DNA from: CAYRGG01 sp964423745
Lineage (GTDB): Bacteria; Pseudomonadota; Gammaproteobacteria; Competibacterales; Competibacteraceae
Reading direction: 5' to 3'
Assembly (NCBI GenBank): GCA_964423745.1
Contig: CAYRGG010000007.1
Coordinates: forward strand, 1 to 64,000
DNA length: 64,000 bases
Shown: in pieces, positions 16,284 through 24,584 of the stretch
Position numbering within the stretch: position 1 is the stretch's first letter
Layout: every line of letters starts with the position of its first letter
Position numbers and translations under genes: made by a program
Notes under the pieces: generated by a model
What the model saw: only the letters and a program-made list of their open reading frames with translations
What the model was told of the DNA's origin: nothing
Databases searched by the model: none

Positions 16284-17315
16284 ATGTCACAGTCTGAACA
16301 GGTCACTACAAACGCGCCAAACACCTTGACACCTGGTGAAAATTCATCGGTCAATCCAGCAGCTAACGACACAGAAAATAGCGATGCAGCGGATGCTTTG
16401 GAGCCCGTTGATGATGCGGCACAACGAACTACTACCCCGACAGAATCAAACACCTTTGAAGAAGCAAATCCCACAACTTCTTCTGAAACCCAAAGTGTGG
16501 CACCGCAAGAGGATGTGTCTGGCGATGCAAACGGGCCGCAAGAAGGTGTGCCTAGCGACGCTGGCGATGCTATTAGTGCAGGAGGGCCAGGGGACGAGTT
16601 GCCTGAACTGCTAGAATCCACAGGTGTGGACAGTACCGCCTACGCTCAAGTCACGGAACTTCTTGACGCAGGTGGCCCGGTGCTGATGGTGCTACTGGCT
16701 TTGTCCGTGGTGGGGTTGACGATTATTCTACTCAAATGGTGGCAATTTACGGTGCTGCGACTGGAGTCACGAAACGAGCCCTCAAAAGCCCTGGAATTGT
16801 GGCGAAACAATCAGCCTGATGCTGCCATCGAACTTGCCAGTGAGCAGCGCCAACCCGTGATGCAGCTCCTCAAAGTCATCATGACGGGTCTGCGTCGACC
16901 CGATGTGGATGTGGCCGCCGTGCGCGAAGAAGCGGTACGGGTGGCCAGTGTGCAGCTGGAAAACCTGCGTAGTCATTTACGTGCGCTGGAACTCATCGGC
17001 ACCATCAGTCCTTTACTGGGGCTGCTGGGTACCGTGTTAGGTATGATCCAAGCCTTTCAACGCTTGGAGATGGCGGGCAACCAGGTGGACCCCTCTATCC
17101 TCTCAGGGGGGATCTGGCAGGCGCTACTCACCACAGCAGCGGGACTGATCGTGGCTATTCCCGTAGTGCTAGCCCATGCTTGGCTGGAACGTAAAGTAGA
17201 GCGCTGTGGGCATGGGATGGAAGACGCCGTTACACAACTCTTTACGCGAAACTTACAAGCGATTCCCTTGCGCCCTCAAGCCACGGCTGAACCAAACGTA
17301 AATTATGCGGCTTGA
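16284..17315 (+). CDS. exbB: MotA/TolQ/ExbB proton channel family protein with long N-terminal extension
   Basis: This 343-residue protein ends in a three-helix ExbB domain (about 125-330). It has the membrane helix GPVLMVLLALSVVGLTIILLKWW, a cytoplasmic domain, then LIGTISPLLGLLGTVLGMIQAFQ and GGIWQALLTTAAGLIVAIPVVLAHAW, which carry the conserved pore Thr and Pro residues. With ExbD and TonB it converts the proton gradient into energy for outer-membrane receptors. The first 110 residues are an acidic, Thr/Ser/Pro/Ala-rich disordered tail. It shows no signal peptide, so it should stay on the side of the N-terminus. E. coli ExbB has no such tail. exbD overlaps its end by 11 nt. Confidence 0.9.
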   Translation: MSQSEQVTTNAPNTLTPGENSSVNPAANDTENSDAADALEPVDDAAQRTTTPTESNTFEEANPTTSSETQSVAPQEDVSGDANGPQEGVPSDAGDAISAGGPGDELPELLESTGVDSTAYAQVTELLDAGGPVLMVLLALSVVGLTIILLKWWQFTVLRLESRNEPSKALELWRNNQPDAAIELASEQRQPVMQLLKVIMTGLRRPDVDVAAVREEAVRVASVQLENLRSHLRALELIGTISPLLGLLGTVLGMIQAFQRLEMAGNQVDPSILSGGIWQALLTTAAGLIVAIPVVLAHAWLERKVERCGHGMEDAVTQLFTRNLQAIPLRPQATAEPNVNYAA

Positions 17316-17703
17316 GCAACCAGCGCGACCTTTTCGTCGACGAGTGAATCTCACCCCGTTGATTGACGTGGTGTTTATTCTGTTGATGTTTTTTATGCTT
17401 ACCTCTGACCTGCAGCAATGGCGGGCCATGATGCTCAATGTGCCAGCGACTCAAATCACCACGGTGGCAAGTCACGAACAAGCCCTGCTGGTGCGCATCA
17501 ACGCCGACGGGAAGATCACCCTCAATGGAACCGTGTTAACATTGGCAGGTTTAGAGACTCGCCTACGGGCTGTATTAGCGGGTAACCCTGAACAGGCCGT
17601 AGTGGTGCGGCCCTCCAGAGATGTCTCAGTGCAAAGAATTGTGCAAATCTTGGATCGGCTTACCGTCAGCGGCGTACAGAAATTAACCTTAAGCAAACCG
17701 TAA
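17305..17703 (+). CDS. exbD: ExbD family biopolymer transporter, canonical copy
   Basis: This 132-residue protein has a short cytoplasmic N-terminus, one membrane helix (LTPLIDVVFILLMFFML) containing the essential proton-carrying Asp, and a periplasmic domain ending in VQRIVQILDRLTVSGVQKLTL. It overlaps the end of exbB, so translation is coupled. Together they form the ExbB5-ExbD2 motor. A second ExbD-like gene follows after 4 nt, but that copy lacks the Asp, so this one should provide the proton path. Confidence 0.92.
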   Translation: MRLEQPARPFRRRVNLTPLIDVVFILLMFFMLTSDLQQWRAMMLNVPATQITTVASHEQALLVRINADGKITLNGTVLTLAGLETRLRAVLAGNPEQAVVVRPSRDVSVQRIVQILDRLTVSGVQKLTLSKP

Positions 17704-17707
17704 TCTT

Positions 17708-18166
17708 ATGAAACTTATCAAGTCGAAACAGCGGCGTCATGACGAAATGCTTATTCCTCTGATTAATATTATTTTTCTGATGCTCATCTTTTACATGCTA
17801 GCTGGAAAAATTGTTGCCTCCGACAAGTTTAAGGTACAACCCCCCGTGTCCACCAGCGAAACAGCCACCGAAACACAAGGAATAATGATATTGGTGGCGG
17901 CCGATGGTCGCCTTGCCATTGAGGGCGACCTCGTAGACTTAAATCAGTTGACGACTATCTTGAAACAACGCCTTGAACAAACTAAACCTTCCCAAATCGC
18001 TACACTTTCCCCTCATCTTGGCGCCACTTTTCCCAGGGAATCCGCACCTACCATCAAGTTGAAGGTCGATGCCCAAGTAACCGCCCAACTACTCCATAAG
18101 ACGCTTACTGCCCTGCGGGGCGCTGGCGCCGATAAGGTCACTCTGGTTACCGCACCGTCCTCCTGA
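17708..18166 (+). CDS. exbD: ExbD-like protein with Asn in place of the membrane Asp
   Basis: This 152-residue protein has the ExbD layout: a basic N-terminus, a membrane helix MLIPLINIIFLMLIFYML and a periplasmic domain ending LHKTLTALRGAGADKVTLVT. The proton-carrying Asp found in the neighbouring copy (PLIDVV) is Asn here (codon AAT). ExbD forms a dimer in the ExbB pore, so the two genes may give a heterodimer with only one proton-conducting subunit. Asn-bearing second copies occur in other ExbD-ExbD operons to my knowledge, so this is probably not a random mutation. tonB starts on its stop codon (TGATG). Confidence 0.88.
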   Translation: MKLIKSKQRRHDEMLIPLINIIFLMLIFYMLAGKIVASDKFKVQPPVSTSETATETQGIMILVAADGRLAIEGDLVDLNQLTTILKQRLEQTKPSQIATLSPHLGATFPRESAPTIKLKVDAQVTAQLLHKTLTALRGAGADKVTLVTAPSS

Positions 18167-19017
18167 TGACTCCTCGATTCCATCATTGGGTAAGCGCCCT
18201 GGTGCTTGCGGCTCTGCTGCATCTAACCTTGGGTATTTGGTTGTTTGCGTCTGGACAATCCACCAGTGGAGCCCTGGCTATGGGTGTCGGGGGCATCGAA
18301 ATCGATTTGGGCGCAGTGGGCGGCATGGCCGGTTCAGAACAGACCGAAGATACGGAACAGGAAGAAGTCAACGAGGACATCGTCGAACCACTGGATGAGG
18401 TGGAGGAAACCGAGGAAGCCATCGAGGAAGAGCCGGTGGTGGAGCCAGAGCCCATAGAAGAGCCCGAACCCGAACCCGAACCCGAGCCTGAGCCTGAGCC
18501 TGAGCCCGAGCCTGAGCCCGAGCCTGAGCCCGTTGTAGAAGAACCGCCTACCCCGCCCGCGCCAGAGAAACCCGAGGAGACACCACCCCCCGTGGCAAAA
18601 CGTGCTGCTGCGCCAACCCAAACACCTGATAGGGAGGCTGATGACACCGCGAGCGCTGGAAAAGCCGGCACCCAAGCGCAAGACGACACGGGTAGCGGTC
18701 CCGCCCAAGCTGCCGGAGGAAATCCGAACGCGGCGCCGGACTATTTTAGTGAATTAGCCGCCTGGTTAAATAAGCACAAGCGCTACCCGCGCCGCGCCCG
18801 CCAGCGCCAACAACAGGGCATCGTCAAAGTGTGGTTTGCCATCGATACGAAAGGCCAAGTTTTGGCCCATCGGATTGTTGGAAGTTCCGGCCATCGGTTA
18901 CTTGACCGCGAAGTCGAGGAGTTGATCCAACGGGCCTCGCCACTACCGCCTATGCCGGCGGAAATTCAGCAGGCGCAGTTGGAAGTTACTGTACCCATCG
19001 TGTTTTCTCTACGTTAA
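18166..19017 (+). CDS. tonB: TonB energy transducer
   Basis: This 283-residue protein has an N-terminal membrane anchor (HHWVSALVLAALLHLTLGIWLF), an acidic linker, a long Glu-Pro repeat (about residues 90-122) that spans the periplasm, a disordered Ala/Thr-rich stretch, and a C-terminal TonB domain. The last has YPRRARQRQQQGIVKVWFAIDTKGQV, then a G-SSGHRLLDREVEELI helix and a V-FSLR-like strand. It transfers force from ExbB/ExbD to receptors such as that at 6619-8829. The start overlaps the upstream exbD stop. The repeat is encoded by GAACCC/GAGCCT units and could vary in length. Confidence 0.93.
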   Translation: MTPRFHHWVSALVLAALLHLTLGIWLFASGQSTSGALAMGVGGIEIDLGAVGGMAGSEQTEDTEQEEVNEDIVEPLDEVEETEEAIEEEPVVEPEPIEEPEPEPEPEPEPEPEPEPEPEPEPVVEEPPTPPAPEKPEETPPPVAKRAAAPTQTPDREADDTASAGKAGTQAQDDTGSGPAQAAGGNPNAAPDYFSELAAWLNKHKRYPRRARQRQQQGIVKVWFAIDTKGQVLAHRIVGSSGHRLLDREVEELIQRASPLPPMPAEIQQAQLEVTVPIVFSLR

Positions 19018-19060
19018 ATTTGTTTGATTCAACGTTGAAATAGGCGTAGTATTTTTCCTG

Positions 19061-19223
19061 CATCAAGTGTTCGCATTTGTGAGTGAAAAGGGAAGACCGG
19101 TGTAAATCCGGCGCTGCCTCCGCAACTGTAAGCGTCATACTTAAGATAACCACTATTCACTGGAACTGACCTTCTGGGAAGGATAGTGGTCATTAAGACG
19201 TAAGCCAGGAGACCTGCTTGATG
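19061..19223 (+). promoter_or_regulatory. Cobalamin (B12) riboswitch
   Basis: The conserved core is clear. After a GGGAA-type segment come GGTGTAAATCC, GCTGCC-TCCGCAACTGTAAGCG and, after a variable arm, AAGCCAGGAGACCTGC (B12 box, 19203-19217). The closing stem P1 is formed by CATCAAG (19061-19067) and CTTGATG (19217-19223). It lies about 270 nt before the CbiM-like gene on the same strand and should switch it off when cobalamin is plentiful. No obvious intrinsic terminator or sequestered ribosome site could be seen in the 270-nt remainder, so the output mechanism is not resolved. Confidence 0.93.
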
Positions 19224-19495
19224 TCAACTTCAATGATCTTCGGAAGGAAGATAGAGGTGATTTCAGTGGGTCAGAACTCGAATGTTCGCAATGAAAAACT
19301 CCGTTTTCTATGGTGCCAGCCGTCTTGAACGCCATGGACTTGCGGGTAGCAGTTGTTATCTATGCAAATTTGCTTTCAAAGCGCCCTGTCCTTTGCTTAT
19401 TTCTTCCTTTCTCTCGATTCGTTGAAAACCGTTCAGCACTTCTCAAAGTGTCTGTTTTCCATCGTTATTGTCAATGGTGACTGAGGGAAGAAACT

Positions 19496-20179
19496 ATGCA
19501 TATTGAAGCAGGTGTTGTGGAAGGCACAAAGGTATTACTGAGTTATGGAACAGCAGCTATTTCGTTTGGTATCGCTGCTAAATTAACCCTAGATACTGCA
19601 AAAACAGTGGGTTTGCTGGCTTTAGCAATCAGAAGTAGTTTAGCAACGCTGTTGGTTTTTATGTTTTTTGAGGTTTTGCCGCACTTTCCTGTCGGTGTTT
19701 CAGAAGTTCATTTTATTCTTGGTACAACGCTTTTTTTAATCTTTGGTATGGCTCCCGCAGCCATTGGTCTGGCGGCTGGTCTTTTGCTGCAAGGGGTCTT
19801 TTTTGCGCCCTCGGATTTACCACAATATGGCATCAATACAACGACGCTGCTCATGCCACTCTTTGCCATTGGATTACTAGCAAAGAAAGTGATTCCAGAA
19901 AATCTTGCCTATAAAGACATAGGCTATGCTCAAGCATTAAAGTTATCCCTCGCCTATCAGGGCGGCATTGTTGCTTGGGTGGCTTTTTGGGCATTCTATG
20001 GTCATGGGTTTGGTAGTGAGAATGTGACAGCCGTCACTTCATTCGGCGCCGCCTATATGACAGTCGTCATTCTGGAACCACTCATAGATTTGGCTGTGTT
20101 AGCCGGTGCAAAAACACTCTATGCGCTCAAAGACAGCGCATTTGTAGAAAACCGCCTATACAATCCGGCTAAATCTTAG
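19496..20179 (+). CDS. CbiM-like cobalt (metal) permease
   Basis: This 227-residue membrane protein has about six or seven hydrophobic segments. It begins MHI, as CbiM/NikM S-components do, where the N-terminal Met and His2 bind the metal. A further family His occurs at residue 72 (SEVHFILGTT), matching the third CbiM ligand. Typical later stretches are FGMAPAAIGLAAGLLLQGVFF and YGINTTTLLMPLFAIGLL. The cobalamin riboswitch upstream supports cobalt import. No CbiQ, CbiO or CbiN partner follows, so it may work alone or with components elsewhere. GAGGGAAG precedes the ATG. A ribosome site followed by only short frames lies just after it. Confidence 0.82.
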   Translation: MHIEAGVVEGTKVLLSYGTAAISFGIAAKLTLDTAKTVGLLALAIRSSLATLLVFMFFEVLPHFPVGVSEVHFILGTTLFLIFGMAPAAIGLAAGLLLQGVFFAPSDLPQYGINTTTLLMPLFAIGLLAKKVIPENLAYKDIGYAQALKLSLAYQGGIVAWVAFWAFYGHGFGSENVTAVTSFGAAYMTVVILEPLIDLAVLAGAKTLYALKDSAFVENRLYNPAKS

Positions 20180-20268
20180 TTTTACAAGCGAGTTTCTCCA
20201 CTTAAGGAGTCAACATCATGGATGATGTCTAAATACTTGACGGTGGTAGGGATACAGCCACTCAAACA

Positions 20269-21423
20269 TTAATTCTTTATAGCAAAGTAGGATTGCTCAA
20301 TAATAGAGGGTACAGTGTCTTTGGCTTTGGCTTTGGCTTTGGCTTTGGCTTTAGAGTCTATAGGAAAAATAAAAACCATATCTGAGTCTAAGGTTAGCTG
20401 TACCGGTGTTCCTGGTGTTAATCGGCTAGCGCCTAGGGTTCTTGCCAGCAGCGTTTCCGTCGACGAATTATCAGTTCCAGACTGCAGCTCGATAAGACTG
20501 GTTCCACCCAATAGTTGCACTTTGCTCACGGTAGCCTGAAGGGATGCGTTATGATTATTATCATCGGAAGATACCGGTTCAAGACATATCCCTTCAGAGC
20601 GAATCACCACCTCTACGATGGCCCCATCAGCAAATGCTGGGGTTGGCAAAGGGCCAAAAGTCGTGCTGAGTTGCCCATTATGAATGGGCCCACGCAGGTA
20701 ATTCACATCGCCGAAAAACGACGCCACATGGGAATTGTGTGGGAGAAAATAGAGATCTAAGGCGGCCCCTTGCTGCAGAATAGTACCGTGGTTGATCAAT
20801 GCGATTTGATCCCCCATCAACAAAGCTTCCTCTGGATCATGGGTCACTAATAGCGCCGTGGCGCCAATATCCTTGAGCACTTGCAGTACTTCGCGGCGTA
20901 CTTGCTGACGCAGCTGACCGTCGAGATTAGAGAATGGCTCGTCTAGCAGTAATACGGCGGGCTGTGGCGCTAATGCACGAGCTAGGGCAATACGCTGCTG
21001 TTCCCCGCCTGACAACGTATGGGGATAGGCGCGCCCCCGGCCTTCAAGACCGACTCGCTCAAGCCATAGGGTAGTCTCTAAGCTGCGCTTTTCAGCACTG
21101 AGATGACGTAAACCAAAGGCAATATTGTCAGCGACGCTCAGGTGGGGAAATAACGCATAGTCTTGAAACAATAAACTGACACTGCGTTGCTCCGGGGGTA
21201 CGAAACGACCTTCGCCCGACACCATTTGACCGTTTAGAAACACTTGACCGTGCTGGGGCTGCTCCAACCCAGCTGCAATCCGCAATGCGGTGGTTTTACC
21301 GCAACCTGAAGGACCCAGCAGACAGAGAATCTGCCCTTGGGAAACGGCAAAAGAGATGTGGTGGAGTGCAGGCTGCTTACCGTAAATATGGGTAACATCG
21401 ACAAATTCGAGGGCTGCAGTCAT
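20269..21423 (-). CDS. fbpC: Ferric iron ABC transporter ATP-binding protein
   Basis: This protein of about 384 residues has Walker A GPSGCGKTT, a Q-loop LLFQDYALFPHLSVADNIAFGL, signature LSGGEQQRIALARAL, Walker B VLLLDEPFSNLD and switch His VTHD. The C-terminal TOBE-type region is followed by a Lys/Ala repeat and a short tail. It energises the permease encoded upstream with an ATGA overlap (start at 21423). A longer frame starts 27 codons earlier but lies inside the permease gene, so I reject it. The order fbpA-fbpB-fbpC and the Fur-like box before fbpA support ferric iron uptake. Confidence 0.92.
   Translation of the reverse strand: MTAALEFVDVTHIYGKQPALHHISFAVSQGQILCLLGPSGCGKTTALRIAAGLEQPQHGQVFLNGQMVSGEGRFVPPEQRSVSLLFQDYALFPHLSVADNIAFGLRHLSAEKRSLETTLWLERVGLEGRGRAYPHTLSGGEQQRIALARALAPQPAVLLLDEPFSNLDGQLRQQVRREVLQVLKDIGATALLVTHDPEEALLMGDQIALINHGTILQQGAALDLYFLPHNSHVASFFGDVNYLRGPIHNGQLSTTFGPLPTPAFADGAIVEVVIRSEGICLEPVSSDDNNHNASLQATVSKVQLLGGTSLIELQSGTDNSSTETLLARTLGASRLTPGTPVQLTLDSDMVFIFPIDSKAKAKAKAKAKDTVPSIIEQSYFAIKN
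20320..20352. repeat. Hexanucleotide tandem repeat in the 3' part of fbpC
   Basis: Five perfect TTTGGC units plus a partial sixth occur at the C-terminal end of fbpC, where they encode an alternating Lys-Ala stretch. Units are multiples of three, so slippage would change length but keep the frame. Confidence 0.9.
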
Positions 21424-23126
21424 TGGGGCACAAAACCTGGTCGCGAGCGAGTGATGGCCCGGCACAACACAATAACGGGTAATAAACCCGCTAAGACAAT
21501 ACACAAAGCAGGACCCGCAGCGCCGTCGAGACGTTCCGTGGTGGCCAATTGATAAGCCTCTACAGCGAGTGTATCAAAATTGAAGGGACGTAAAATCATG
21601 GTGGCGGGCAATTCCTTCATCACATCCACAAAAACCAGTAGCGCTGCACTAAGCAGACTACTGTTCAATAACGGCAAATGAATTGTCGCAAAAATACGCT
21701 GAGGCGATGCCCCTAGGGTGCGGGCTACATCTTCAAAACCGGGACGGATCTTTTTGTAACCGGCTTCCAAAGGACCATAACCCACCGCAAAAAAGCGCAC
21801 AGTACAGCCGTAAATAACCGCAAACAGGGTTCCCGACAACAATAAACCAGTATTAAAACCCAACGGCGTCAAGAAATTATTTAATAATCGATCCGCTGCG
21901 CCGAGGGTTAGCAACAGTCCCACGGCAATCACCACGCTGGGGGTGGCATAACCAAGCAGTCCCAAGCGCAGCAAAATACGACCTCCGTGGTGGTTGTCGC
22001 GGCGGACACTGTGAGCAGCTAATAGGGCCGTGGCGACAATAATGGCACTGGTGGATAAACCCAGTATGGCGGTGTTTTGAGTCAGCTCCCAGAGCCGCCG
22101 CCACGACAAAACATCCTGAGCTTGCCAGGCCATGTGAGCAAGCAAACCGGCGGGTAATACAAAACCCACCACCAGCGGCAATAGACAAAATAAACTCGCG
22201 CCCGTCCCCCGAGCGCCTTGTAATTGCATGGAGGGCAACGGCCGATAGCGAGACGATGTGTGGCTATAGCGGCGCTGCCCTTCGCTAAAACGTTCGATCA
22301 ACAAGAGTGTGTAAACTACCAATAGCAATACCGATGCTAACTGTGCTGCAGCAGCAGGATTGCCATAGGAGAACCAGGTTCGGTAAATACCTGTGGTAAA
22401 CGTACTGACTTCAAAGTAAGAGACGGCGCCAAAATCTGCTAAGCTCTCCATCAACACAAATATTGTTCCCGCCACAATGGCAGGACGCGCCAAGGGAAAC
22501 CCTACCTGCCAGAACATTCGCCAGGGTGTGCAACCTAACGTGCGGCTTACTTCAAGGGCACACATGGATTGGCTTAAAAAGGCGGCGCGAGCAGCCACAT
22601 AGACATAGGGATAAAGGGCTGACGCCAACACAAATATCGCGCCGCCAGGAGAGCGGATCTCAGGGAACCAGTAGTCTTGCCAACCCCACCCGGTGACGGC
22701 CCGCAACGCCGTTTGCACGGGACCCACAAATTGCAGTAGATCGGTATAGGTGTAAGCCAGCACATAAGCAGGCATGGCTAAAGGCAATACTAGTAGCCAC
22801 TCGAACCATGATCGCCCAGGAAACCGGTACATGGTGACGAGCCAGGCGCACCCGGTACCGAAAACTAATGTCAGAGCACCCACACCTAGGGCAATGACTA
22901 ACGTATTACGCAGGTATTCAGCAAGGCGAGTTTCCACTAAATGGGTCCAGAGACCATCGGTGGGTGCGCCGATATGACTAAAAATCGCGAGCAATGGCGC
23001 ACTCACCACCACCACAATCAACGCTGAGATGGCTAAACCCCTACCCTTCAAGGAGGCTAGTCCACTGCGCAGACCCATAGAAAACTGTTTGCCCAGCCGA
23101 AGGCTGGGCAATGAGATTTCTGCCAT
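21420..23126 (-). CDS. fbpB: Ferric iron ABC transporter permease (fused two-domain type)
   Basis: This permease of about 568 residues has two homologous halves, each with about six membrane segments and a coupling EAA loop. One contains EVSRTLGCTPWRMFWQVGFPLARPAI and the other EDVARTLGASPQRIFATIHLPLLNSSL. This is the FbpB/SfuB/HitB layout. It passes iron from the periplasmic FbpA to the cytoplasm. The ATG at 23126 lies 7 nt after the fbpA stop, with GGAAG inside the fbpA end as ribosome site. The longer in-frame start at 23189 lies within fbpA and is unlikely. Confidence 0.93.
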   Translation of the reverse strand: MAEISLPSLRLGKQFSMGLRSGLASLKGRGLAISALIVVVVSAPLLAIFSHIGAPTDGLWTHLVETRLAEYLRNTLVIALGVGALTLVFGTGCAWLVTMYRFPGRSWFEWLLVLPLAMPAYVLAYTYTDLLQFVGPVQTALRAVTGWGWQDYWFPEIRSPGGAIFVLASALYPYVYVAARAAFLSQSMCALEVSRTLGCTPWRMFWQVGFPLARPAIVAGTIFVLMESLADFGAVSYFEVSTFTTGIYRTWFSYGNPAAAAQLASVLLLVVYTLLLIERFSEGQRRYSHTSSRYRPLPSMQLQGARGTGASLFCLLPLVVGFVLPAGLLAHMAWQAQDVLSWRRLWELTQNTAILGLSTSAIIVATALLAAHSVRRDNHHGGRILLRLGLLGYATPSVVIAVGLLLTLGAADRLLNNFLTPLGFNTGLLLSGTLFAVIYGCTVRFFAVGYGPLEAGYKKIRPGFEDVARTLGASPQRIFATIHLPLLNSSLLSAALLVFVDVMKELPATMILRPFNFDTLAVEAYQLATTERLDGAAGPALCIVLAGLLPVIVLCRAITRSRPGFVPQ

Positions 23127-23133
23127 AGACGTA

Positions 23134-24147
23134 TTACTTCCAGCCAGCTCGATCCATGATCTTCGCCGCTTCAATACTATTGGCTGCATAGGTGGAAGCG
23201 TTCAGAGTGTCCTGCTTAAAGTCACCAAAACCGGCCAATATGGGATGGGGTTCCACTTCGGGGTTAACGGGATATTCAAAGTTGACATCAGCAAAATAGC
23301 GCTGACCTTCAGTCACTAGATACTCGAGTAGTTTGACGGCATTATCCCGGTTAGGGGCATGTTTTGTCACACCTGCGCCGCTGATGTTGACGTGGGTTCC
23401 CCGACCATCCTGATTAGGAAAGAATACCGCTACTTTTTCAGCTACCGCTTGGTCCGCGGGATCGTCGGAACCCATCAATCGTCCTACATAATAGGTATTA
23501 GCGATGGCTACATCTCCCTGCCCTGCAGCGACCGCTTTGATTTGGTCGGTGTCGCCACCTTCCGGTTGACGCGCTAAGTTCTCTACAACACCTTCGGCCC
23601 ATTCTTCAGTCTTTTCTGGACCATTGGCTTCAATGATGGACCCAACCAAGCTCAAGGTATAAATATTAGAGCTACTGCGGGTTAAAATTTCATCCTCAAA
23701 TTGGGGCTCAGCCAATGCTTCGTAAGTGCTCAACTGCTCTGGATCAATACGGTCTTTGGCATAGACCAAGACCCGCGCCCGTACTGAAATACCATACCAA
23801 AGGCCCTCGGGATGACGCAGATGGTCCGGCACAGCCTCCTCCAGGACAGGGGTGGTTACCGGTTGTAGCAGATCTTCACTAGCGGCTAGCGATAAGCGTC
23901 CAGCATCGACAGTAATCAATAAATCGGCGGGACTATTAGCGCCCTCACTGGCAAGCCGTTGTATCAGTGGATCATGTTCACCCTCGACCACATTGACCTT
24001 AATACCTGTCGCTTCGGTAAAGGCAGAATAGAGTTGCTCATCAGTACCGTAGTGGCGGGAATTGTACACATTGACTTCTTCTTGCGCGATGACACTTGCG
24101 GAGAAAATCGCCAAAACAAGACCCGTGCAGAAAAACTTCATAGCCAT
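23134..24147 (-). CDS. fbpA: Periplasmic ferric iron-binding protein
   Basis: This 337-residue protein has a signal peptide ending at VIAQ. The mature part starts EEVNVYNSRHYGTDEQLY and contains LITVDAGRL. It has the adjacent tyrosines in IANTYYVGRL that bind Fe3+ in FbpA/FutA proteins, and a NISGAGVTKHAPN segment. It delivers iron to FbpB/FbpC encoded immediately downstream. A Fur-like box lies 46-64 nt before the start. AGAGGAG is found upstream of the ATG. Molybdate- or thiamine-binding relatives are less likely because of the tyrosine pair. Confidence 0.93.
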   Translation of the reverse strand: MAMKFFCTGLVLAIFSASVIAQEEVNVYNSRHYGTDEQLYSAFTEATGIKVNVVEGEHDPLIQRLASEGANSPADLLITVDAGRLSLAASEDLLQPVTTPVLEEAVPDHLRHPEGLWYGISVRARVLVYAKDRIDPEQLSTYEALAEPQFEDEILTRSSSNIYTLSLVGSIIEANGPEKTEEWAEGVVENLARQPEGGDTDQIKAVAAGQGDVAIANTYYVGRLMGSDDPADQAVAEKVAVFFPNQDGRGTHVNISGAGVTKHAPNRDNAVKLLEYLVTEGQRYFADVNFEYPVNPEVEPHPILAGFGDFKQDTLNASTYAANSIEAAKIMDRAGWK

Positions 24148-24584
24148 AAAATAACGAAACTCCTCTAAAAAGACTAATAGATATTAATTTTTGTAAATGC
24201 TAATCGTTCGCAAAATTAAGTATAGTTCATAAAAGTATAACAAGTACACTTTTTTGTGGTGTGCAAAACATCAAAATCCCTGGGAGTCTCGGTTTAACAG
24301 GATTGGTTTTTATTTGTAGATCGAATCTTTCAGATCCTTGGGAAATACTGTTTTTGGCGCCTATTGGAGGCTGCCATAAAGGCCTCAAAGAAATAGTTAG
24401 GATACTTGCTCATCACTCATTTTGATAAACATTGTTAAATTACTTATAAACTTACCAGACGACCATTGGCCAGAAAGTATGATGTGTCTTATATTTACGA
24501 TGCATTAACACGCAATTTTACATCGATGTAGATATTCTAAAAGGAGGTTTTATTCTAATAACAATAGCGATCCGCCCTTCATCT
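24148..24584. other. Intergenic region between divergent fbpA and glycosyltransferase
   Basis: This AT-rich stretch holds the Fur-like box near fbpA and, at the other end, a strong Shine-Dalgarno sequence (AAAAGGAGG, 24539-24547). That site lies about 37 nt before the glycosyltransferase ATG, too far for that start. I see no convincing small gene. Confidence 0.6.
24193..24211. promoter_or_regulatory. Fur-box-like site upstream of fbpA
   Basis: GTAAATGCTAATCGTTCGC agrees with the Fur 19-bp consensus at about 13 positions, including the central AATGNTAATC. It lies in the promoter region of the minus-strand fbpABC operon. Confidence 0.6.

Noticed and set aside
18183..18689. 168-codon frame opposite tonB with many Gly-Ser repeats
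   Set aside because: It is the antisense reading of the Glu-Pro repeat of tonB and has no ribosome site.
20218..20272. AAGGAG ribosome site followed by tiny frames (4 and 16 codons) after the CbiM-like gene
   Set aside because: The frames are too short and show no recognisable protein. This may be the remnant of a lost second gene.
23134..23189. Longer N-terminus of the fbpB frame starting at 23189
   Set aside because: It lies inside the end of fbpA. The start at 23126 has better spacing and the expected N-terminus.
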